From the NCBI GenBank assembly GCA_015501055.1, contig JADNYV010000069.1, forward strand, positions 1 to 64,000: 64,000 bases of DNA, written 5' to 3'. This DNA is from Mucidula mucida (lineage: Eukaryota > Basidiomycota > Agaricomycetes > Agaricales > Physalacriaceae). Shown here one piece after another: positions 46,135 through 57,337 of this stretch (the first letter of the stretch is position 1; each line of letters opens with the position of its first letter). The position numbers were made by a program, and so were the translations under genes. The notes beneath the pieces were generated by a model that saw only the letters and a program-made list of their open reading frames with translations, was not told the origin of the DNA and searched no databases.

Positions 46135-49100
46135 ATGTCCGACTCTCTCCCTTCATCGCTCTTCCGTATTGAGCTCCTCCAAGAGCACAACTGGGTTCCG
46201 TACAAGCGTCGTGTCACCGCGATCTTGCGAGAACGAGGTCTCTTGAAGTACGCCGACGGCACGACCAAAATCCCCGTGCCGGCAGATGCCAACAACATCA
46301 CTACGGAGGAAGCAACCAAAATTAGGAAATGGGAAGAAGAAGACGGACGAGCGCAGACACAAATCGAGCTCACCTTGAGTGACTCGCAGATGATACATAT
46401 CGCGGGAGCCAAGACAGCAGCCGAAATGTGGTCGCAGCTGAAGTTAGTGAAGGAAGCTAGAGGAAAATTAGGGATACTATCACTCCGCCGCCGTCTTTAC
46501 CGCACCGTTGCCGACGAATCTACAGACATCACCGAACACACCACCAAAATGCGCCGCGTCCAGGAAGAACTCGGCATATTGGGAAGTGTCGTCACCGACG
46601 AAGACTTCCTAATGCTACTCATCAGTTCATTGCCTGAGTCCTGGGACCAATTCACATCAGCGTACCTTGGTGCTACCGGAAATAACCCCACCGTTACCTC
46701 CCACGAGTTCATCTCCATCATTCAGGAAGAGAACCGACGCCGAAAGGAGAAGTCTGGTGAGGGCGAATCAGCCATGTACGCGCGAAGCGGAAGACAGACA
46801 GGCAGAAACTGGAATGGCAGAGACTCCACGTCAGGGAGAGTATCCGACGATGTTGAGTGCTTTAACTGCCACAAACGAGGCCACACCAAGAACCAATGTT
46901 GGTCAAAGGGTGGCGGTCAGGAAGGAAAAGGCCCGGGCAGGAACAAAAGGAAGAAGGAGAGATCTAACCAGGCCCAGTCAGGGAATGCCCACGATGATGT
47001 AGTCGAGACGTCTTACCACGTAGCGGAGACGAAACCGCAATTCGATAACCACTTCGCCCGTTACACCTGGCTCTCAGACTCAGGCACAACATCACATATC
47101 TCCAATGACCGCGCTACCTTTGTCGACTTTCGGCCGCTCGAGGCAACCTCCATCAATGGCATCGGAAACATCGCAATCAAAGCTGTGGGCAGAGGAACAG
47201 TCCTGTTAGACTGCAAAGTCAATGGGCAAACTATCACTCACAAGCTCAAAGACACATTATTTGCCCCGAATGCCGCCAACAACCTCATCTCCATCAGCAG
47301 ACTCAATGACGCTGGGATGGAAGCCTCATTTAAAGGAGGTCAGGTGCGATTCCTCCGCAGAGACGGGAAAGTCCTAGCGGAAGGACAGAAGACGCGCCGA
47401 CTGTACCTTATGAAGGCATGCGCACACGTTGTAGCGCCCGAGCAGTCAAATGTCGCCGAAACAAGCAACAAAGACACATGGGATGCATGGCATCGAAAGA
47501 TGGGACACCTAGGAAAGGCAGGGTTAGAAAGACTGAAAAGGGAAGGACTCGTTGAAGGACTTACCATATCGGACGACTCGCCGCCGCTCAGCCAATGCGA
47601 AGCCTGTATCCAGGCAAAGATGACACTCCGCCCATTCCCGCAGGAAGCGAAAAACCGATGCAAACAGCCAGGAGAATTGACCCATGGCGATATTTGGGGT
47701 CCAGCCCGCGTCGAGTCCCTGCAGAAGTCAAAATACTCCATCACGTTCACCGACGACGCGACACGCCGCTGCAGACCTGAGTTTCTAAAACAGAAGTCAG
47801 AGTCATTTCGAAAAATGAAGGAATACATTACCTTTATCAAGCAGCAGGATGGAGTCAAACCCAAAGTCATTCGGGTAGACAACGCTAAAGAACTGACAGG
47901 CGGAGAGGTCAAAGCATGGTTGAAGAAGGAAGGAATTCACTTACAGACACCGGCACCATATGCCCACTCATCAAACGGGGTAGCTGAACGATTTAATCGC
48001 ACCCTAGTTGAACTCGCCCGCGCAATGCTTATCGCGCGAGGCCTTCCATCGTTCCTGTGGGAATGCGCGGTTGAGTATGCGGCATATATCCGCAATCGCG
48101 CACCGACACGTGCGCTCGAAGGAAAGACACCGGAAGAAGCTTGGACAGGCAAGAAGCCCGACATCTCGCATCTCCGGGAGTTTGGGTGTCCAGTCTGGGT
48201 GAAAAGAGAAGGCAAAAACTTGTCAAAACTTGGCGGAAACTCGAGCAAAGCAACAAAGCATACCTTCGTCGGGTTTTCAGACGACCCCGTAGTCATAAAA
48301 TACTACGACGCGGGCCTGCGATCCATCCGGGAATCACGGAACTACGAGTTTGTGCAGCCGGCACCAGCAGTTGACGTCGAAAACATTGACAATATGCGGC
48401 TCGAGGGGGAGACAGGAGGTGCTAGCGACCCGCAATTGCCAGAAAAGTCTGAGCAGGATACGGATCAGCAGAAGAAAGAGGCACCAACAGCAGTCAACCC
48501 ACCAATTACGCCACCGACAATCCCCAAGCCATCACAAATCCCGAAACCACCATCAGGACCAATCCGGCGGTCTAGTCGCACCGCGACAGATCACAACTAT
48601 GCCAAACTCAACAACCCAAATGCTCGTTCATCCCAAACATCACGAATCCCTCGTCCGTCGCCATCCGAGCACAGTCCACCCGAGTCCGCAAATCTTGCCG
48701 TCATACAGAGCTATCTTGCCGGTGATGGCGAGCACATGGACCGCAATGACTTCCCGCGAAGCCTAGCAGAGGCACAAGCCTCGCTCGAATGGCCCAAGTG
48801 GAAAGAGGCTATGGATGAGGAAATCAGCATGCTTCATCAGATGGGAACATGGGAATTAAACGACTTACCAGATGGACGAGACGTCGTGGGGTGCAGATGG
48901 ACATTCATCAAAAAGTACGATGAACATGGACAGGTGTCACGGTACAAAGCCAGACTTGTCGCACAGGGATTTTCACAAATCCCTGGTGTAGACTACACCG
49001 AGACATTCGCGCCAGTCGTTCGCCTTGAATCCGTACGAGCAGCCCTGGGAATCGCAGCCATTGAACACCTCAAAATAGGTCAGATGGATATCAAAGGCGC

Positions 49101-50304
49101 TTACCTAAATGGAGAACTCGAAGAAGAAATCTTCATGAAGCAGCCGCCAGGGTATAACGACCAGTCCGGACGTGTTTGCCGACTTGTGAAAACTCTATAT
49201 GGGTTGAAACAGTCAGGCCGAGAATGGAACAAAGAATTTGATAGGAAACTCACCTCCATCGGATTCTCGAAGCTCGACGCAGACTATTGCGTATACAAAC
49301 GCATCCAGAACGGCCAAAAAGTGTTGATCACAGTATGGGTCAATGACTTGCTCATCTTCGCGGAAACGAATGACGACCTAGAGGCAACAAAAAGTCAGCT
49401 GAAGGAACTCTTCGAGATAACAGACATGGGAGAGCCAAAGAAGATAATCGGAATAGAGATAGAGAGGAACCGCAGCAATGGATCTATCTCTCTATCCCAG
49501 GAACAATACATCGATGGGATACTCACCCGCTTTGGTCTCCACAATGTGTCGCCCGTCTCCACTCCACTGGACCCAAATGTTATCCTACGAAAGCGCCAAG
49601 AAGACGGCGAAGTCAAATCCACCATCCGAAGCGGCTACCAGTCCGCGATAGGCTCGCTCATGTACGCGGCAATTGGAACGCGTCCTGACATTGCATACGC
49701 CGTCCAGACGCTAAGCCAGTTTTCATCGAATCCAGGTCCCGAACACTGGACAGCTGTGAAGCGAGTGTTCAGGTACCTATCTGGAACAAGAAACTACAAA
49801 CTCACCTTCCGAGCTAATGAAGAACAAGAAGTCATTTGTGCCGGATACAGCGACGCGGACTACGCGTCGAACCCAGACGATCGGAAATCCATCTCTGGCT
49901 ACACATTCCTCATGGGAGGAGCAGCATTCACATGGAGCTCGAAAAAACAATCCACCACCGCGCTATCATCCACAGAGGCAGAGTACACGGCTTTAGCCCA
50001 TTCCACACGCCAGGCCATCTGGAACAGAAACCTCTTAGAAGGCCTAGGCTATCCACAAGAAGAACCCACCTTGGTCTTCGAGGACAACCAATCCACCATC
50101 GCCATCGCGCACGACCCGCAATATCATGCCCGGTCAAAACACTTTGACGTCCAGAACCATTTTGTCCGCGAAAAAGTGGAGCACGGGATTATCGAGTTGG
50201 CCTATTGTCCTACGGATGAGATGGTGGCCGACATATTTATGAAGGCACTGCCACGGCCCAAGCACGAGAAGTTTGTCCGAGAACTTGGACTGATGCCGGC
50301 TTGA
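46135..50304 (+). CDS. Copia Gag-Pol polyprotein, 1,389 aa
   Basis: Single frame from the ATG 76 bp after the LTR. Order: Gag with a CCHC knuckle CFNCHKRGHTKNQC; aspartic protease WLSDSGTTSHIS; pre-integrase HRKMGHLGKAGL and CEACIQAK; integrase with HGDIWGP, RVDNAKEL and NGVAERFNRTL (D, D, E); reverse transcriptase with QMDIKGAYLNGELEEEIFMK and LYGLKQSGREWNK; and RNase H with YSDADYASNPDDRKSISGY, LSSTEAEYTAL, FEDNQS and SKHFDVQNHFVRE. The frame has no stop or shift. The catalytic box, normally YVDD, reads VWVNDLLIF: the first Asp is Asn (AAT, 49342-49344, residue 1070). That should abolish or greatly reduce DNA synthesis, so this copy is probably mobile only with help from a related element. 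Confidence 0.95.
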   Translation: MSDSLPSSLFRIELLQEHNWVPYKRRVTAILRERGLLKYADGTTKIPVPADANNITTEEATKIRKWEEEDGRAQTQIELTLSDSQMIHIAGAKTAAEMWSQLKLVKEARGKLGILSLRRRLYRTVADESTDITEHTTKMRRVQEELGILGSVVTDEDFLMLLISSLPESWDQFTSAYLGATGNNPTVTSHEFISIIQEENRRRKEKSGEGESAMYARSGRQTGRNWNGRDSTSGRVSDDVECFNCHKRGHTKNQCWSKGGGQEGKGPGRNKRKKERSNQAQSGNAHDDVVETSYHVAETKPQFDNHFARYTWLSDSGTTSHISNDRATFVDFRPLEATSINGIGNIAIKAVGRGTVLLDCKVNGQTITHKLKDTLFAPNAANNLISISRLNDAGMEASFKGGQVRFLRRDGKVLAEGQKTRRLYLMKACAHVVAPEQSNVAETSNKDTWDAWHRKMGHLGKAGLERLKREGLVEGLTISDDSPPLSQCEACIQAKMTLRPFPQEAKNRCKQPGELTHGDIWGPARVESLQKSKYSITFTDDATRRCRPEFLKQKSESFRKMKEYITFIKQQDGVKPKVIRVDNAKELTGGEVKAWLKKEGIHLQTPAPYAHSSNGVAERFNRTLVELARAMLIARGLPSFLWECAVEYAAYIRNRAPTRALEGKTPEEAWTGKKPDISHLREFGCPVWVKREGKNLSKLGGNSSKATKHTFVGFSDDPVVIKYYDAGLRSIRESRNYEFVQPAPAVDVENIDNMRLEGETGGASDPQLPEKSEQDTDQQKKEAPTAVNPPITPPTIPKPSQIPKPPSGPIRRSSRTATDHNYAKLNNPNARSSQTSRIPRPSPSEHSPPESANLAVIQSYLAGDGEHMDRNDFPRSLAEAQASLEWPKWKEAMDEEISMLHQMGTWELNDLPDGRDVVGCRWTFIKKYDEHGQVSRYKARLVAQGFSQIPGVDYTETFAPVVRLESVRAALGIAAIEHLKIGQMDIKGAYLNGELEEEIFMKQPPGYNDQSGRVCRLVKTLYGLKQSGREWNKEFDRKLTSIGFSKLDADYCVYKRIQNGQKVLITVWVNDLLIFAETNDDLEATKSQLKELFEITDMGEPKKIIGIEIERNRSNGSISLSQEQYIDGILTRFGLHNVSPVSTPLDPNVILRKRQEDGEVKSTIRSGYQSAIGSLMYAAIGTRPDIAYAVQTLSQFSSNPGPEHWTAVKRVFRYLSGTRNYKLTFRANEEQEVICAGYSDADYASNPDDRKSISGYTFLMGGAAFTWSSKKQSTTALSSTEAEYTALAHSTRQAIWNRNLLEGLGYPQEEPTLVFEDNQSTIAIAHDPQYHARSKHFDVQNHFVREKVEHGIIELAYCPTDEMVADIFMKALPRPKHEKFVRELGLMPA

Positions 50305-50311
50305 GGGGGAG
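50303..50311 (+). promoter_or_regulatory. Copia polypurine tract
   Basis: GAGGGGGAG directly before the 3' LTR, overlapping the polyprotein stop codon; expected plus-strand primer. Confidence 0.75.
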
Positions 50312-50613
50312 TGTCGAAGGAGCAGTCGTGGCTGTGCACGACACGTCCCAATCCGGCATCTTCCGGAACCTTCGCGTACATACTCGTTCACGCGGATTTG
50401 GGACGTTCGCTCGTCTGCTCACTCAGCAAATAAGTCAAGTATTTATTCCAGTAGATAGTAGAACATTCTAGTACTCTACAATTTGTAGTATATATATACG
50501 CGGCCTGCAAGGCCCTCAGAATAATCTAATTACTCTTACTTCTCCCTCATCCTCACATAGCTCGAGTCTCGCAGTTAGCCACTGCAACATCATATTCCCC
50601 ATATTCTACAACA
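50312..50613 (+). repeat. Copia 3' LTR, 302 bp
   Basis: Same sequence as the 5' LTR except C at 50606, where the 5' copy has T. Followed by AGGCA. Confidence 0.95.
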
Positions 50614-50618
50614 AGGCA
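50614..50618. repeat. 5-bp target-site duplication of the copia element (right)
   Basis: AGGCA, matching 45753-45757. Confidence 0.9.
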
Positions 50619-51540
50619 TTCGCGTCAAATGGTTGTTGCGAGCGCCAGTGAGCATACATAGAGTGCGTGAACTCGGCTGGACTAGGTGACCAACTTACAT
50701 GAATAAATTCACGTCGCGCAAGGATGGCCATGTTTTCCAGTAAATAGGCTGCAGTCCTCTCATTTCCTGTCCGTCCTCCATGAAAATCAATCTCAAGCCT
50801 CATAATGGGTATATTGAACTGCTCGTCGCGTTTGAACCATGTCCGTCGACAGAGGACTCGTGCAGGCCCCATACGCGAGCTCGGTCCACATTTGCGACGG
50901 ACACCTCGTCTACGGCCTTGCTATTCGCAGACGCGAACTTGGAGTTTCTTCGGATAGCCTAACAAAGCTGATGAGCCAGACACTCGTGTAATAGCATACA
51001 AACACTTGCAGCATGCGTCTTGGTAGACGTTAATTCCGATGTATTGACGGTGTACCTTGTTGTCGTTAAGAGCAGCAGTCTTTAAGAGAAGAAAACGAGG
51101 GTCTTTCCACACACCACCACCTTGGCCGGAAACTAATGAAGAGGATGATTAGCGTTAACAAGGATAAGCACCAAGAACAATAATCTCACAAAAATAGACC
51201 TCAACGGTGCTGCAAGTATATACGTGGGTGAGGTTGGACAGGCGCATCTTATTGGGCGGAAAGCAAAGGCAAAAAGGAGGCGTCAGCGGTATTGGACCCG
51301 TAGGCCAGACAACGGACGACAATCACTATACACTCCGTCAAGGCATACATTCACGATGTCAATGGGAAAGAACGTACCTTATGGACTAGACAGAGGCTCA
51401 GCACCAATTTGGAAGTCAACGAGGACGACGTGAGTGGTAGAGAGGCAAGCATTCAAGTCTTCGAATTGGGCCACTCTTTTGTCAAGCTCGTATTGAACGT
51501 CTTTGGGGACGAGGGATGACAAAAAGCATCTCGTCAGTTA
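50614..51540 (-). pseudogene. Decayed multi-exon gene, 5' part (right of the copia insertion)
   Basis: The minus strand has several coding-like stretches separated by intron-like gaps: KDVQYELDKRVAQFEDLNAC, VVLVDFQIGAEPLSSP, RLSNLTHVYTCSTVEVYF, KDPRFLLLKTAALNDNK, then RTWFKRDEQFNIPIMRLEID and NERTAAYLLENMAILARREF. A GTAAGT donor follows this last exon, so the copia element sits in or beside the next intron or exon. Frames do not all join, so the gene was probably already decaying. Part of it is copied at 58216-58740. Family not recognised. Confidence 0.5.
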
Positions 51541-53160
51541 GCTTCCACTAACTGGAATCGGGACCAATTCCAGTCAATATCAACCGGTTTCAGTTAGTAC
51601 CTTTAGTATCTTGCCCGCCCTACCTGATAATTGGAATTGGAAGTCTGCGCTCATAGTCGGGCCTTTACAGATGGCGGGACTACTAGGCTACTGGTAGCCG
51701 CCGGACGGATCGCAGGGGTCTGTATCCGAGTGTGCTGTATGCCCAGAAACCCTCTTATGTTGTCTCACGGCTGAGAAATGTGTACCAAGGCAGGTCTTAT
51801 AATGTCTTTGGTAGTTGCCTGAAGTAAGTGTGGCATCATCTTTGCGTTGTCGTCCATGGTGGAGGCAGAAGCGACTTCGGCATATGCTGTTTGATTCTGA
51901 CACGATTATGACCTCCCAAAATGGAAGGGCGGCGGCGGCGGCGCGCGGGATGCCAGTTCCAGTCAGGTACGTCCAGGGTACGTCAAACTTCAGTTATATT
52001 ATCTGCTTGCAATTATATGTATATAACTGATGAAATTACAGTTGTATATACTCTTTGGAGACAGCGGGAAAGAATGGATAATGGATGGAATTTAATGCGA
52101 CATCTCATTGTCGTTGTTGGCTGTAGCAGTGCTCATAAGCCATTGTACGGAAATACTGATCGACCGGGACACCATTCCCAGCAGCATGTTCCTATGTCCG
52201 TTGTCGGCCACATGTCTTGGACACCAGGAGCGATATCACCGTGCGAGAAAGCGTGCTTGCTACATTGAAGGGCTCACCTCTCTTTCAAAGCCTCCGTATC
52301 ACAGATCCCAATCGCATACGAGAGAAGTCATTTAACCGTGTTGGGAGTGCACAGAGTTGGTTCGCTCTGTGTCCTCACGGCTGCGCACAAGGTTTCATAC
52401 ACACAGGAATCTACGCAGTACAACAACACCACACAGGCAACAAGCCCCCACAATTGAGGGAACATATACTGTAGTGTTTCGACCGCAAATTCACATAACG
52501 GGTCACGGGGTCTTTGAAGTGAAGCTATATATACATCATAACGGTCACGGACCACTTTGGTCAGGCACGAGCCTCCAAATAAGGAAATTTCAGGTCCCGC
52601 TATAACGAACTGTCCAGCAATTAAGGTCTGTGAGCTGTTCGTAATTCAGACATAATGGTCAAGGTGAAGTACGGAAACGCTACAGTATGTTCACGACGGG
52701 CTTGAAGATGACAAGCACCATCAGATATTAGTCCAGACGGCTTGCTTGCTGTGGCGGTGGAAAAAAAGGTGATCAGGAGCGAAGAGGCATGGCTGATGGA
52801 GCAAACCTTCCGTATTTGAGTGGGGACCAGAGTAATTCAGTGGCTTGATCTTCCCAGGCACTGATCATCTTGTGCACGCGGTACTGATTTTGACCAAATA
52901 CGACGTCCTAGTCCTCATTCACGGCCTTGTACGTACGCAGCTGTCATTCGCGTATACACAGCTGATCTACTTCTGTCCTCCTGGATAGTGTTATCACGAG
53001 GACCGGTATGACCGTTCTCAAAAGAACAAGGATTTCCTTTCCCGCTGTACATGATTTTCTTCTTCATCCTCAATTGGAATTCCTTATACTACCATCTAGG
53101 GCTTCTTTGTATAAATAAGATCACATGGCAGTCTCTCCTGCTACAGCTTTGCACGCCTCC
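51540..53160. other. Stretch without a recognisable gene
   Basis: Frames up to about 115 codons without domain features. A set of related short words (AACTGGAAT, ACCAATTCCAG, ACTGGAATTGG-like) clusters at 51550-51640. A GGCGGCGGCGGCGCGCG run lies near 51930. No transposon ends found. Confidence 0.35.
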
Positions 53161-53161
53161 A

Positions 53162-56103
53162 ATGAATACCACCCCATTCACGTTGTCGTCATCCTATCCC
53201 TCTAGCCCACCAAATACCGCCACTCTTCACGGTTCCTTCTACACAGGAACCCCCCCTATGGTCAACCTTCCGCTGTCAGACTGTTTCCATCTTGCCGAGG
53301 AAGGGGAACATGTTCCTGTAGGAATCATCCTGTGCCTTGAGCATCCTGGACGAGCCCGACGCACCATTTTTGGCCTGAAATTGTCTACTGCGCGCGTTCA
53401 TAATGGTACATATGGGTCACCACCTCTATTTTCTGACATTTAATTGCATCATGCAGGCAACGACCTCTTCAACTACGAAAATCAACTGGACAGATGCACT
53501 GGATGTTCTTCTAGTGTTTGTGAGCTTGTGTTAGTATCTGTCCTTCGCTGATGTTAATGCCATTTTCTAGGCTGGACTTTTCTCGGCAGTAGTCTCTACC
53601 TTCATTTGTCAAACATTTCAAACCCTTCAGGTTGACCCGAACGAAGTCACCTCTTCTCTCATACTAGAGCTTCTATCCGTCCAGCGCACCATTGATGAGC
53701 ATGGACCCGGTTCGTCTACTTCTGTTCCGCGCTCGGACATTTCATTCCATCCATCCCAAACGGCGACCTGGGTCAATGCGCTGTGGTATATTAGCCTGAC
53801 GCTCAGCTTAGCAATGGCTCTTATCACAGCACTCACGAAGCAGTGGATTCATCAGTATATGAATTATGCTCAGTTGGGTACTCCACGTGCACGTGCTCGT
53901 GTCCGGCATTTTAGATTCACTCAACTGCAGGCGTGGCATGTACCCGCAATTGTCAGCCTCCTCCCTCTTGTTATGCACATTGCTCTTGGCATCTTCCTTG
54001 CCGGCCTCATCATTTATATTTGCGCAATGAGCACTCGCATTTCGCTTGTCGTTGGCGGCATCGTACTCTGCGCTTTTGTCTCCTATGTTGGTACCAATCT
54101 TCTCCCTATTCGCGATCCAACTTGCCTCTACAAGACTCCTTTATCCGAGTATGCATATACCGCCTTCAATTGTCTACATAAGCTTTTTTCTTACTCTACC
54201 AATCCCCATGTACCAACTGGCACTGCATCGTTAGTCTCAATGTCGAGTACTGGGCATTCAGTACCCCAATCACTTGTAGGTGTAGAAGAGCGGCTTGTCA
54301 AGAAAGCCTTGCATTCTCTTGATGCTGAAGTGGTGATCTGGATGTACGCTATATCCTTAAACCCTTTGATTCGTGTTGTTCTACAAATGCTCGGAAATCT
54401 TCCTCTACCTGTAGTCCAAATGACAAAGGACCGCCTAGGATGCAATGTTCTTGAGCATGCACTCCGGGATTCCATTAGGTCTCTGGATACTGTGACACCA
54501 AACAGACAACCCACATTTGAACGGCTTGTGTGATCTATTGTTTGTTTTTTCCTCAGGAATCACTGCTCACATTCAACATTGGCCCACCGTATCAACGCAA
54601 GAGCTCCCTCTCCCGTCTCATCAATATTTGCGCGCCTGAGAGAGCTGCTGCTTTTATCCGAGCGCAGATCATAGCGCCTTTGGCTCAGTATGACGCTGTC
54701 ATTTGGGCACGGATTATTGCGAACACGTTTTGCTCTGGATCAGAGTGGCTGGAAGCGGGCGTTAAGGACTCTCCCATCTGGAGTACCTTTGTGCATTGCT
54801 TCGTCGAGCCGCATACATGCCTTTCCTGTACAAGGCGACTAGGCTCCTTCAGCGTGCTCTACACACTGCCTGCTTGTGGAGCCCTTTCATTGACTGTTAT
54901 TGAGAATGACAAAGCCAATGTCTCACCGGACTTACCCATGAGCCTTGATACGGCTGTCAGGAATTTTATGGCTCCTTCGCTATGCGAAATCATTCTTCAT
55001 CTCATGAATCCCACTTCCGAATTTCAGGTCACCGACCTTCCAGTGACATTCGCCTGTCTCTTGCGCTTCTTGACGAAGAGTGGATCTTGAATACAAGTCA
55101 ATCGGATGATACATCTCATGTGTCTAGTCTTATCGAAGTCATTGCTTCGAACATCGGAGTCGGATATCACTGTGGCGAAGTGACTGGACTCATCACCAAG
55201 GCATTACCGCTGCACCTTTAACACGTTAAAGAATGTTATGACTGATTCATCGAGACTTTCTTTGCGGACAAGCAAGGGTTGATTTCACCTTTCTTCTGCT
55301 GCCTCGCAGTGGACAGGGGCCTTGAATTGGCTTACTGCAATTGGATCACGAATAACATTGCAGAGAACCTCATGGACGTAGTCTTCACGGACCTGTGCCC
55401 TTCTCCGAGAAGTTACCTCTGCTTGCGGATATGCTCTAGTTCGCAGTTGCTTGAAATGCCCCAAACTCTTGCCCACTCTGTGTCTTCACCTTTGCAACCG
55501 TAGGTGGCTGGAGGCCATTGCACCGTTTCTCTTGCACAGCTCGCCATTGTCAGCAGGCGTCCCATACTGTCATGGTAGCTGCTTTCGTTGAGATACTACC
55601 CGCCCTACAAGATATGTTACCTTCAGTGTATACACAAGTTCTGCAGTACCTGGAGACACCTTCAAATTTACTCCTTACATGTCAAATTCTACTTGTATCC
55701 GATGTCGAGAACTCGAGGAAACTTTGGCAGTTAGTTCCTCTGATCAATTGACATTATGGCACTCCTGTTTACAGGATCTAGCCGTTGTCAGCCGTTCTCG
55801 TCATGCTTTCTATACACACAATACCATCCTGAACACATATCACAAAAATTGGTTTCGGAATGGATGCCGGCTGGAATACATCTCATTCAAGCGATTATTG
55901 AAGAAATTTTGAATCACGTGAAAATGCACGCTCCGAGCTGTGATTGCTATCAACAGCTGGTATGTGACCTTTCCTTCATGTTTCGCATTCTAATGGCATT
56001 TTTGTCGACACCTGAAGCAAAGCACCTCCCAGGTAAACAATGGTGGTGCCGCTTCATTGATTGTGGTGCAGCCTTGGCGCCTGACAGCACTGCAATAGTC
56101 TAA
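53162..56103 (+). pseudogene. DUF6535-type multi-pass membrane protein gene, decayed
   Basis: Starts near ATG 53162 (MNTTPFTLSSSYPSSPP). After a short intron comes NDLFNYENQL, then in another frame WTDALDVLLVF. After a further intron the DUF6535 core follows: AGLFSAVVSTFICQTFQTLQ, TWVNALWYISLTLSLAMALI, KQWIHQYMNYAQ and two more membrane segments (VSLLPLVMHIALGIFLAGLI and ISLVVGGIVLCAFVSYVGTN). The long helical C-terminal region continues through 55090 and then appears only in pieces in different frames (for example RLSLALLDEEWILNT at 55050-55110). About 40 residues usual between FNY and the first membrane helix are missing. Such proteins are abundant in Polyporales and Agaricales and their function is unknown. 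Confidence 0.7.
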
Positions 56104-56920
56104 TATGGTGCGTGGGGAAATTAGCAGATACGGTATGCAGATTGTACAAGTTTGAGACCAATGAGACGGCTGTTTTGATTCATTCCATGGGGTCAGAGCA
56201 ATGATATGACTCTGACAAGGCTAGCATGAAGTTGTACTGATAAAAGCGTTTGGAGGGCAGTTCAACCGCCGTAAGCACAACACCGTAATCACAACGCTGC
56301 CAACTACAAGAGCATATAGAGTCTGTTGGTAGCAATCATGAATAGTTTCTTCAAGAAGTCCTTTCGAAGCAGCAAATGGCATGAGTGCTGGAGTGTTAGA
56401 GAGTCAATTAGTACACAAAGATCATATTGTCCTGACCATGAAGGTGTGCTCACTCCTATTGTGCTTGAGGGTGTTGATGGATTGATGTTGTTCTTGTCCG
56501 TTTGTTTGAGAACAAGGCAAAGGCAGTCGTAACTCGCAAAGTTATTGTTTCTTCAAGAACAATTGAGAGGCACATACACATAAAGAGTCTTGTACCATGC
56601 CTGTATCAATACTTCTCCTTCCGTCACACCGACTTTGAACATATGAACACGCCGTCTGGCCCTGATCCATTGTGGACAAGTGATGTCCACCTCATCATTT
56701 GTCGACAGGCTTGCTGCAGTTCTTTCTCAGCAGCTTAGCTGCCTTGCTTCCAACCACTGAGTACATATATTTGCTATCCTGGAGACGGTATATTACTCAA
56801 AGTATAAAGCCTGTAATGATTCTGTGAGTTGCACCTTGCCAGCATTCAAAGACACTTAAAATTTGATGGTGTCGTAGATCAGACCCTCGCCGTGATATTG
56901 AAGGTTAACTGCAGACCTTG
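56104..56920. other. Stretch without a recognisable gene
   Basis: Short frames only (68 and 78 codons) with no domain features. Confidence 0.35.
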
Positions 56921-57337
56921 ATGGGTCATCCAGTTGCACATGACAGGATGTGGTACTATTATGACCCCACAGAGCCCAAACACGCTCTGTCGATGATACA
57001 TCAATTCTGGAGATACCAACAATACTTTGGTAAGGCTCCTTCAGCGCCCCATTTATGGCATCGCCACAATGGCACAGAGATCACAGATGAGGAGTTTTGG
57101 GGAATAGTCGATAAATGCCGTCAGGCTGCGCTTGACAACTATCTCGATGTGCAAATGGATGTATGCTCCACCGCCTTTCTGGAACGTGTTGCTGACCGAA
57201 TCACACCTCAAATTTTATGTGAACAGTCTCACTGGCAACAGGAGATAATCAAGAGGGCCACACCTCTTAAGCGCTTGTGCGTAGATGTCAAGCTGAAACT
57301 AAACATCATACTCATGTCTGGCACCAAGGACGGCTGA
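56921..57337 (+). CDS. Uncharacterised open frame, 138 aa
   Basis: ATG 56921 to TGA 57335-57337. The composition looks protein-like (MWYYYDPTEPKHALSMIHQF, EITDEEFWGIVDKCRQAALD) but no family is recognised. It may be the last exon of a longer gene, as an acceptor-like CTGCAG lies just upstream (56910-56915). Confidence 0.35.
   Translation: MGHPVAHDRMWYYYDPTEPKHALSMIHQFWRYQQYFGKAPSAPHLWHRHNGTEITDEEFWGIVDKCRQAALDNYLDVQMDVCSTAFLERVADRITPQILCEQSHWQQEIIKRATPLKRLCVDVKLKLNIILMSGTKDG

Larger units (their letters stand above)
45758..50613 (+). mobile_element. Full-length Ty1/copia LTR retrotransposon, 4,856 bp
   Basis: Two 302-bp LTRs, a 5-bp AGGCA duplication, a primer-binding site, one uninterrupted polyprotein frame and a polypurine tract form a complete structure. 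Near-identical LTRs indicate recent insertion. It lies within a decayed minus-strand gene. The single ORF order (protease, integrase, reverse transcriptase, RNase H) identifies Copia (Pseudoviridae-type) rather than Gypsy. Confidence 0.96.

Noticed and set aside
47340..47912. 190-codon minus-strand frame inside the copia element
   Set aside because: Antisense shadow of the integrase region; no independent features.
51536..51600. Possible short inverted repeat with CTAACTGGAAT and AACCGGTTTCAGTTAG
   Set aside because: Pairing is interrupted and no target duplication or element ends were found.
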